NCBI GenBank assembly: GCA_922989275.2
Contig: OV277862.1
Span: 66,787,832 to 66,851,831, forward strand
Origin: Gari tellinella
Taxonomy: Eukaryota; Mollusca; Bivalvia; Cardiida; Psammobiidae
Length of the DNA: 64,000 nucleotides
Direction: 5' to 3'
How positions within the stretch are numbered: position 1 is the first letter of the stretch; every line of letters starts with the position of its first letter. Below, one piece after another: positions 57,001-64,000 of this stretch. The notes under the pieces were generated by a model that saw nothing but the letters and a program-made list of their open reading frames with translations, searched no databases and was not told where the DNA came from. Both the position numbers and the translations under genes were made by a program.

Positions 57001-60000
57001 AAACATCTAAGAAGGGGTTCTACTGTATATGTCAGGAGCTTGGCTTACAGTTACTGTCCGCTTATACAGTCAATCTTGTATTAAGTGACTACTAAAGTAA
57101 CTAATTGAAGAATCACAGACACCTAAAAAGACAACTGACTGCTTTATGTAAGACAAACATATTACAGAAAGCTTTTATAAGGAGATTTCTGCATTATGTT
57201 TTAATATCCTGCATTAAGCCAACGGCTTGTATTAAAGATTCCCAAATTCTCTTCTTTTGAGTGGTCACTAAACTCATTCACCCATCCACCGAAGAAAATA
57301 GTTCCAATTTATACTGTAAAGAACATACAACATTAGAATTTTTTTCTATATCCTAGCTTAAAGCAGGCTGAAAGTAAAGCAGAATGTGCCTTATGGCACA
57401 TTCTGCTTTACTTTCAACCTGCTTTAAGTGGTCACCTGTCTTCAAAACTTAAAACAGACTATGGGATAATGTGTTACTACAAGATTGACTGTGCTACATA
57501 AGCTGCTGAAAGCATATTACCTTGGTATATGCTAATAAGTACCCACATGAAGAATGACTTGAAAGACAATGACCGGCCCTGGAAAAAAGAGAGACAAAAT
57601 ACAACATAAACTTTAACATCATCAGTCACATAGCTACAGATAACAAAATAATTTTAACCCATTAATTCATAGGTATGAATATTTACGGCATAAATTTATT
57701 TCTTCACTGAAGAAAATAGTTCCGCTTTATACAGTCATGAATATGGACCATGAGAATTATTTACTATATCTTAGCAGATAGTTATAACAATGATAGGTGG
57801 CTGCTTAATACAGAACATAAACAATGCAGAAAGTTTCTATAGAAGCTTTCTTTATCCTGTATTAAAACAAGAAGACACCCCCAGGTGTTTTGTCACTAAA
57901 GTGTATTCATTTGGCTGTACAATACAATCATACAAAAGGTATGATAATCCTTGCTGTTGTTGTGATGAAAATGTAACTCTATTTGACCTCTAAATGACCT
58001 TGACCTTTGTCTGACATGACCCAGCTGAACTGAGCTAAAGAGTTTCTTTGTTTGATTACACAAGCAAAATATGAAGTCTCTATCACATGTAGTTCCAGAG
58101 TTATGGCCAATGTTAAATTAACTGTATTTGATCTCTAACATACCTTGACCTTTGCTGGACATGACCAAAGTTGAGGCGAGCTCAAGAGCCTCTTGTGTTG
58201 AGTACACATTCAAAATATATGAAGTCTCTATCATATGCATTCAAAAGTTATGGCCAATGTTAAATTCACCCTATTTTACCTCTAAATGACCTTGACCTTT
58301 GTTGGACATGACCATACTTGTACTAAGCTCAAGAGCTTCTTGAGGTGAGTACACATGTCAAATATAAAGTCTCTATCTTATGTAGTTCAAAAGTTATGGC
58401 CAAGGTTAAAGTTGTGGACAGACAAACAAACAAACAGACAGACAGACGAAAAAACAGATCAACAAACAGACAGACCAAAAACAATATGCCCCGACTAAGC
58501 GGTGTGGGGGCATTAAAAATTAGGGGTGATTAGAATATGCCCAGAGGTGTGTATGTGTACCTTAGTTAATTCTTTATATAACTCTGGGTACATAAGAGCG
58601 GTTTCCGGGGAAACATCTTTGTCAAGGACCAATGAGAACACAGGAAGCTGGGTGTACACAGTCGAGTACCTATAAATAAACAAACAAAATCTATTCATGT
58701 ATCCATAAAAACAAGACATGCCACTTGAAAAGGGAGACCAAATCTGCTATCACAATTTTTCTTTTTTTCGTTTGTCTGCATTTAATGCAGGTCTAAAAAG
58801 AGCTTCTATTGCTTTATTAGATAACAATGCATTTTCAGTGAATTTTAATAAATTCCATCAACTTGCTATTTGATACATTGACCTTCATTCAGTCAAAAGT
58901 ATATGCTTCATAAGCACATTAATTGCTCTTTAACCCATTACCCATAAATACACTGTTTTACTACTTTAGTTTATTCCTCCACAGGAGAAAACAGTTCCTT
59001 TTTATACAGATAAGAAAATATTCTATACGAAATATTTTCTGTATCCAAGCAGATAGTAGCTTAAAGCAGGCTGAAAGTAAAGCAGAATATACCTTAAGGC
59101 ACATTCTGCTTTACTTTCAACCTGCTTTAAGTCGTCACCTGTTTTCAAACTAGAAACAGGCTATTAGGTAATGGGTTAAAAAATGGATTTCATACATTAA
59201 TAAAGATTATGAAGTTTTACCATAATATTTAACTCTATCCATATTTCTTCTTATTTTTATCTGCAGCAATGTTCAAACTATATTTTCCAACATCTCAATA
59301 AAAACATAGTTCCAAAACCTTTAATCTTGATCCATGCTCATGACCATGCTAATGCTCACATCGAGGGTATAGCATGAGCTCTACTGTTCTACGAACAGGC
59401 TGGCTAAAAATGGATTAAAGTCAGTCACTCAATTTAAAACAAGAATTGTCTGTTTAAAGTTTTAAGGGTCAATGAGTAAAAGTAGACTTACCCGACCATG
59501 AGGAAACCCGGGAACAAGGATACAGAGGCAAAGAAGAAGACAGAACAGAAGACAGCCTGCATTGTGGAGATTATCAGTCCTCTGTGTATAACAAACTGGC
59601 TCAGAGCCGCTGATCTCTTATAGCTGAAACAAACACAAGGAATGTACTACACAAAATATCCATTAATACATGTACATGTACTTCTATATTCTAGCAGATA
59701 ATAGCTTAAAGCAGGCTGAAAGTAAAGCAGAATGCGCCTTAAGGCACATTCTGCTTTACTTTTAACCTGCTTTAAGTGATAATCTTTCTTTAAAACTAGA
59801 AACAGGATATGGAGTAATGGGTTAATACATGTACATTTACTTAAATTCAAAACGATGGCTTATTTAAGAGATTAAGGCAGGTGGTGGCTTAAAAGCATAA
59901 TGAAAACAAAGCAGAAAATATTCACTATTACTTCAATTCAACAGGATTCTTAATGATTAAAGCAGGTGTGTTGCTTAAAACAGGATCAATGTAAAACAGA

Positions 60001-62577
60001 ACTCCTAATAAGAATTCTGCTATACATTTATCCTACTTTAACCCTCTGCCCCATAGCCTGTTTCTTTGTATTGAAGGCAGGCGACACATAAAGCAGTTTG
60101 AAAGTAAAGATGAATGTTTCTTATGGCACATTTTTCTTTACTTTCAGCCTGCTTTAAGTGGTTATCTATCTTCAATACTAGAAACAGGCTATGGGGTAAT
60201 GGGTTAAAGACAGGTGGCTGCTATATAATTCAGGATATAATATTAGCAGAAATCTTGTACAGTCACCTGTCTTTAGAGAAGTGCCTTTTAGGGCATTGAC
60301 TTTATTCATCAACTGAAGAAAATAGTTCTAATTTTTACAGCCATGAAAATGAATATTAAGAAATATGTTGTAAATCCTAGCAGATGTTAGCTTGAAGCAG
60401 GCTGAAAGTAAAGCAGAATGCGCCTTAAGGCGAATTCTGCTTTACTTTCAGCCTGCTTTAAGTGGTCAACTATCTTCAAAACTAGAAATAGGCTATGGGG
60501 TAAAGGGTTAACTAGCTTAACACAGGATTCACTGTACCTCAACAATTCAAACCTATTGCTTTAGCAAGTTGGTGTGGAATTCTCTTGCCAACAGGAATCA
60601 ACCAATTCTAACGCTATTATTTATCTGAAATCTTGTGTGTATTTTTTTTTATTTAACTACCTACCTATTTCTGCCATGGACCATCAGGAGTCGACCAATG
60701 TAGCTGAATTGATTGACTGAAAAATCAGCAGCCATGGAGGCCTGCTTCCCTTCCTAGATCAAGATAAATGGAAATATAGTAAAACCTCTCCATTACGACC
60801 ACTAAATCATGATAATTGGTGGGTGTTAATTGTCTTTTATGTCTTCAAATAGCCTTCTTTTTAGTTGTCTTAATAGAGAGATCAATTCTTTTCTTAAATA
60901 TAAATTACAATTGACATATCTATCACAAAAAGGTTGGATCTGTCCATTTAATTTGTCTGCTTTTTAGATTTTGTGTTTTTATTGAGTCTGGTTTTCGGAG
61001 ATTAAACTGTATAATTTTATTCTTGAATATTTCTTCTCAACATTACCAAAGCTTTTGCAATTCAGCTAGCATTATTAGATTTAATCATTTGTTTTCAACA
61101 GGAATATTCATAAACACTCCCTATCCATACACGTAACATATTAACACTTTTCCTGCTAACCACATATATTGAGGCATTTGAAAACAGGGCAGACCCTATC
61201 AAACAGATCATCCAGGAGCTGTCTGATCAGACTGCACTGTTTTCTTATAGGATCTGTTTGAAATGAGTCTGCACACTTATTTGCGGGGAATGTTAATATC
61301 ATTATATTCATCGATGTAATGGTTCAAGTGACATATTTTTATACTTTCATATTGGGCAGGGTTTTATATATATGTAAGACTCAAATCATGGGTCCGTCCC
61401 AGATCATGGGCCAATATGAAGATCGTGGGTAAAATTGCGGGTCAAATGATGGAGTTATTTCCAATTGGAGCTCCGATTTCGTACCTACCTTAAACAAGTC
61501 AATGATAAAAGATGGGGGTAGCATTGATAACAAATAAAAGACAAGTGAATGCTTAACAAAAGTAGTTTTTTCGATAATGCTTTTGATTTTTTATCATTTA
61601 CTAGGCATTCAATAGATTGATATTTTGGTCCCCATTTAGGATTCTGCATTGTGCACCTTCAATCCTGCCGAGGATTTAAGCCTTCGATTTGAGTCTTACA
61701 TATTTTCAGTAGGAGAGGGGTTAAAGTACAGCAACTGTATAAGACTATATACTGTACCTTTCCTACTATTCCTATACCAGCATTGGCTGCCTGTATCATG
61801 CTCACATCATTGCCACCATCCCCTGAAAACACATATAATTTTATGTATCAATAAGCATAGGCAGGTTACTGATAAGGAATCTATTACAGCAAAATGAAAG
61901 TAACACAAAAAAGAAAGTTCTGCACTAATTCAACCTTGCTTTTACCCATAAACCCAAGTCATCAATATATACCATAAGAAATATTTTCTACATCTTAGTA
62001 GATATTAACTTAAAGCAGGCTGAAAGTGGTCACCTGTCTTCAAAACTTGAAACAGGCTATCAGGCAATGGGTTAAAGTGCCACTGGTTTTTATCCAGATT
62101 TATGCAGATTAAATGTCTTGCATTTCCCCATTTTACCCACCAGTTCACACAATTAAGACTTGATGCATCTATATTCCAAGTTTGGTTGGTCAAACACTTA
62201 TACTATTTGAGTAAGGGCTTAACAAGGACTTTATTCTGGAGCTTAATTGAAATGTTTGTCTGAAAAGCAACTTCTTACATTCACTCTTGCTCCTTTTTTG
62301 TGGCGAGACAAAAAAATCATGAGCCTTCCTGTGATTGTAATTGTTATACTTTTCAGGGTCATGAAATAGAACTTGGTGGAGAAATAAGGATTTTTTATCT
62401 GAAATACTCTTCATATGTGTAGCTATAGTTACCTATTGCACATGTTGGTTTGCCCGTGTGGACTCTGAGTAGTTTAACTATGTCAGCTTTCTGTGTTGGT
62501 GAGCACCTGCACACCACAACACAGGGACACTGGCAGGCCAGCTCCACAAACTCGTGTTCATAGTACTGTAAACACAC
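53911..62577 (-). CDS. ATP9: ATP9-type P4-ATPase, 3' part (eight exons, gene continues beyond right edge)
   Basis: Predicted phospholipid-flippase-family P4-ATPase of the ATP9/Neo1 branch, which works in Golgi and endosomal membranes, in vertebrates without a CDC50 partner. Exons in transcript order: 62577-62433, 61822-61758, 60753-60665, 59623-59492, 58669-58561, 57578-57521, 56146-55943, 54044-53911. All phases agree, giving about 311 codons and a stop. Visible motifs: [14 protein letters not shown] (P domain), [11 protein letters not shown] (hinge), [70 protein letters not shown], and the C-terminal [11 protein letters not shown]. The nucleotide-binding domain and the DKTG phosphorylation site must lie to the right. 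The first visible exon sits at the end of a tandem array of its own acceptor. Confidence 0.96.
54113..54318. mobile_element. Family F MITE, TA-flanked, about 28-bp TIRs
   Basis: TA at 54111-54112 and 54319-54320. TIR starts CAGTAAAACCTCTCTATTAC and continues GACCACTAAA; the centre is GCTCCTTTAGGAGC. A second copy is at 54946-55157, partial ones at 41272-41410 and 60777-60890. Confidence 0.85.
55484..55731. mobile_element. Family A MITE
   Basis: TTGA at 55484-55487 and TTAA at 55728-55731. Ends CCCATTACCCCATAAATA and CTATGGGGTAATGGG, close to consensus. In ATP9's last intron. Confidence 0.87.
55943..56146 (-). CDS. ATP9: ATP9 exon (TM7-TM9)
   Basis: 204 nt encoding [40 protein letters not shown] and on to VVLRNYF. 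Strong match to the ATP9 membrane region. Acceptor CTTTTCCAG, donor TTTG/GTAAGT. Confidence 0.96.
56167..56418. mobile_element. Family A MITE, consensus-like
   Basis: TTAA at 56167-56170 and 56415-56418. CCCATTACCCCATAAATA left, CTATTGGGTAATGGG right, intact palindrome at about 56298-56370. It starts about 20 bp from the ATP9 exon at 55943-56146. A second copy follows at 56428-56668. Confidence 0.9.
57521..57578 (-). CDS. ATP9: ATP9 exon (58 nt, TM7)
   Basis: A short exon encoding [19 protein letters not shown] and one base of the next Gly codon. Found by homology and matching phases; acceptor TTTTTTCCAG, donor CAAG/GTAATA. Confidence 0.93.
57966..58520 (+). mobile_element. H8: core-repeat element in ATP9 intron
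   Basis: Three core units of about 146 bp (CTAAATGACCTTGACCTTTG near 57990 and 58279, and a variant near 58135). Then ACAGACAAACAAACAAACAG and a 3' hairpin GCCCCGACTAAGCGGTGTG ending GGGGGCATTAAAAA. Same family as H7. It runs antisense to the host gene. Confidence 0.85.
58561..58669 (-). CDS. ATP9: ATP9 exon (TM6-TM7 loop)
   Basis: 109 nt encoding [20 protein letters not shown] and [16 protein letters not shown], the ATP9 version of the FSLVLDxDVxPExAxxYPELYK segment. The H8 core-repeat element ends about 40 bp past its donor. Confidence 0.95.
58930..59179. mobile_element. Family A MITE
   Basis: TTAA at 58930-58933 and 59176-59179, 250 bp in all. Ends CCCATTACCCATAAATAC and CTATTAGGTAATGGG. 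A partial copy lies at about 59680-59825. Confidence 0.87.
59492..59623 (-). CDS. ATP9: ATP9 exon (TM5-TM6)
   Basis: 132 nt encoding [20 protein letters not shown], then [20 protein letters not shown] and LMVG. This corresponds to the TM5-TM6 hairpin. Acceptor TTTCAG, donor GG/GTAAGT. Confidence 0.95.
60038..60207. mobile_element. Fold-back form of family A with two right ends
   Basis: TTAA at 60038-60041 and 60204-60207. Both ends are versions of the family's right terminus (CCCTCTGCCCCATAGCCTG and CAGGCTATGGGGTAATGGG), so the whole 170-bp unit is one imperfect palindrome. A normal but left-truncated copy follows at about 60275-60511. Confidence 0.75.
60665..60753 (-). CDS. ATP9: ATP9 exon (end of P domain)
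   Basis: 89 nt encoding [20 protein letters not shown] and RLLMVHGRN(S). Matches the ATP9 sequence leading into TM5. Acceptor CTAG, donor AG/GTAGGT. Confidence 0.93.
61758..61822 (-). CDS. ATP9: ATP9 exon with P-type hinge motif
   Basis: 65 nt encoding (G)[17 protein letters not shown] and [13 protein letters not shown] is the Mg-coordinating hinge motif of P-type ATPases in its ATP9 form. Acceptor TTTTCAG, donor AAG/GTACAG. Confidence 0.95.
62433..62577 (-). CDS. ATP9: ATP9 exon with [14 protein letters not shown] (functional copy)
   Basis: 145 nt, phase 0 in, phase 1 out. Encodes [32 protein letters not shown] and [12 protein letters not shown]. The acceptor TTGTTTTACAG lies at 62578-62579. 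Its first 107 nt plus the 15-nt acceptor region recur upstream at 122-bp spacing; only this copy continues into LLRVHTG and a GTAACT donor. A second AG twelve nt inside could drop VCLQ in frame. Confidence 0.93.
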
Positions 62578-63454
62578 CTGTAAAACAACACAAGTTTAAC
62601 TATGTCAGCTTTCTGTGTTGGTGAGCACCTGTACACCACAACACAAGGGCACTGGCAGGCCAGCTCCACAAACTCGTGTTCATAATACTGTAAACACACC
62701 TGTAGAATAACACAAGTTTAACTATGTCAGCTTTCTGTGTTGGTGAGCACCTGCACACCACAACACAAGGGCACTGGCAGGCCAGCTCCACAAACTCGTG
62801 TTCATAGTACTGTAAACACACCTGTAAAACAACACAAGTTTAACTATGTCAGCTTTCTGTGTTGGTGAGCACCTGCACACCACAACACAAGGGCACTGGC
62901 AGGCCAGCTCCACAAACTCGTGTTCATAGTACTGTAAACACACCTGTAAAACAACACAAGTTTAACTATGTCAGCTTTCTGTGTTGGTGAGCACCTAAAC
63001 ACAACAACACAAGGACAGTGGCAGGCCAGCTCCACAAACTCGTGTTCATAATACTGTAAACACACCTGTAGAATAACACAAGTTTAACTATGTCAGCTTT
63101 CTGTGTTGGTGAGCACCTGCACACCACAACACAAGGGCACTGGCAGGCCAGCTCCACAAACTCGTGTTCATAGTACTGTAAACACACCTGTAAAACAACA
63201 CAAGTTTAACTATGTCAGCTTTCTGTGTTGGTGAGCACCTGCACACCACAACACAAGGGCACTGGCAGGCCAGCTCCACAAACTCGTGTTCATAGTACTG
63301 TAAACACACCTATAAAACAACACAAGTTTAACTATGTCAGCTTTCTGTGTTGGTGAGCACCTAAACACAACAACACAAGGACAGTGGCAGGCCAGCTCCA
63401 CAAACTCGTGTTCATAATACTGTAAACACACCTGTAGAATAACACAAGTTTAAC
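62471..63454 (-). repeat. 122-bp tandem array containing ATP9 splice acceptor and exon fragment, 8 copies plus partial
   Basis: The same landmark (AGTTTAAC on the plus strand) starts at 62471, 62593, 62715, 62837, 62959, 63081, 63203, 63325 and 63447, an exact 122-bp period. Read on the minus strand, each unit is 107 nt of the ATP9 exon ([10 protein letters not shown] to KADIVKL) followed by TGTGTTGTTTTACAG, a complete acceptor for the next unit. No unit except the lowest-coordinate one has the exon 3' part and donor. The period is 2 mod 3, so reading from one unit into the next shifts frame and reaches a stop after about 73 codons. Copies 5 and 8 share Q-to-H and C-to-F changes. A family A MITE begins at 63450. 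Confidence 0.97.
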
Positions 63455-63699
63455 CAATTACTCTATAGATACGTCTTTTTTTACCTGTAATCCTTTCCTG
63501 CACTGAAGAAAATAGTTCCTATTTACATGTAGTTATGAATATGTATCATAAGCACATTTTATATTTTAGCAGATGGTAGTTTAAAGCAGGCTGAAAGTAA
63601 AGCAGAATGTGTCTTAAGGCACATTTGCTTTACTTCCAATCTGCTTTAAGTGGACTCCTGTATTCAATACTAGAAACAGGCTATGGGGTAAATGATTAA
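63450..63699. mobile_element. Family A MITE bordering the exon array
   Basis: TTAA at 63450-63453 and 63696-63699. CCAATTACTCTATAGATA left, CTATGGGGTAAATGA right. The left TTAA coincides with the TTAA of the ninth, incomplete 122-bp unit. Confidence 0.82.
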
Positions 63700-64000
63700 T
63701 TACTATTTCTGAAGGGAAACTATACCTCCAAAATGTCAGCTGGGATTGTGTAACTAATATTTGACATCTAACAAAACTGGAATACCAACAGTTGTATAGA
63801 AACTTGACAATGACTATATATACTAATGTGAGCAATTCTAACATAAATTAGCCATTTCCTTCCCCTGAAAGAACTGTCTTATCATCTATATTTATTTGTC
63901 ATAGAAAACCTTTATCATACCTACATTTGTTTTTCATATAAAGGCCTTTTAAAAATGCTTAACCCTTTATCAAACTGTGTTTCAGACAGGTGACAGCTTA
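63700..64000. other. ATP9 intron sequence to window edge
   Basis: No further ATP9 exon is convincing here. A family A or C terminus (TTAACCCTTTATCAAACTG) begins near 63960 and is cut by the window edge. Confidence 0.45.

Noticed and set aside
62478..63431. Seven 73-codon frames taken as separate genes
   Set aside because: Each is the ATP9 exon fragment followed by frame-shifted reading into the next 122-bp unit; there are no starts other than GTG at the acceptor junction.
63720..63775. Possible preceding ATP9 exon ending in ADILE with donor GTATAG
   Set aside because: The phase would fit, but the frame has a stop just upstream, leaving at most a 45-nt exon, and the residues do not match the expected ISGDSLE region.

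Overview
The window looks like nuclear DNA of a bivalve mollusc. It is AT-rich, has small exons in long introns, and is packed with short non-autonomous transposons. It also carries interspersed elements with roughly 145-160 bp core repeats, a GACA/GACGG microsatellite and a 3' hairpin, the layout known from bivalve pearl/CvA-type (Helentron-associated) elements. A heterodont bivalve is plausible, but the species cannot be fixed from sequence alone. There are no bacterial operons, CRISPR arrays or rRNA genes.

Two genes can be read exon by exon, both on the minus strand. The first (44631 down to 10087 or 10073) is a nine-exon SLC7/LAT-type amino-acid transporter light chain. All its exon phases agree. 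It keeps the conserved cysteine that usually bonds to an SLC3 heavy chain and the TM6 FTYGGW motif, but it lacks the usual GSG motif of TM1. Its seventh intron is about 23 kb because it is filled with mobile DNA. The second gene (from beyond the right edge down to a stop at 53911) is the 3' part of an ATP9-type P4-ATPase. Eight exons cover the end of the P domain, the GDGGNDVSM hinge, the last membrane segments and the C-terminus. The 5' boundary of its first visible exon lies in a 122-bp tandem array (62471-63454) that repeats a splice acceptor plus 107 nt of exon about eight times.

Layout: 1-10.0 kb, repeats and MITEs with no firm gene; 10.1-13.1 kb, SLC7 exons 9 and 8; 13.1-36.0 kb, the giant intron. 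That intron holds core-repeat elements at 14.2-15.4, 16.7-17.6, 19.7-21.1, 22.4-29.2 and 30.4-31.1 kb. It also holds a non-autonomous LTR element (22560-27107), a TTAA-flanked element with a tRNA-like insert (27593-28645) and a nested TIR element (31.3-33.2 kb). Two halves of one core-repeat element, at 14.2-15.36 and 34.67-35.08 kb, suggest that 19.3 kb was inserted as a block or rearranged. Then 36.0-44.6 kb holds SLC7 exons 7 to 1; 44.6-53.9 kb is intergenic; 53.9-62.6 kb holds the ATP9 exons; and 62.5-63.5 kb is the exon array.

Mobile families were recognised by termini and target duplications: TTAA-flanked families A, B, TT1 and TT2; TA-flanked families D, F and I; a TAA-flanked Harbinger-like MITE; a CAGGGCTCC-ended family E; and a HARBI1-like transposase fragment. 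The clearest novel points are the amplified exon/acceptor array in ATP9, the TTAA elements with built-in tRNA-like genes, and the end structure shared by several unrelated core-repeat families.
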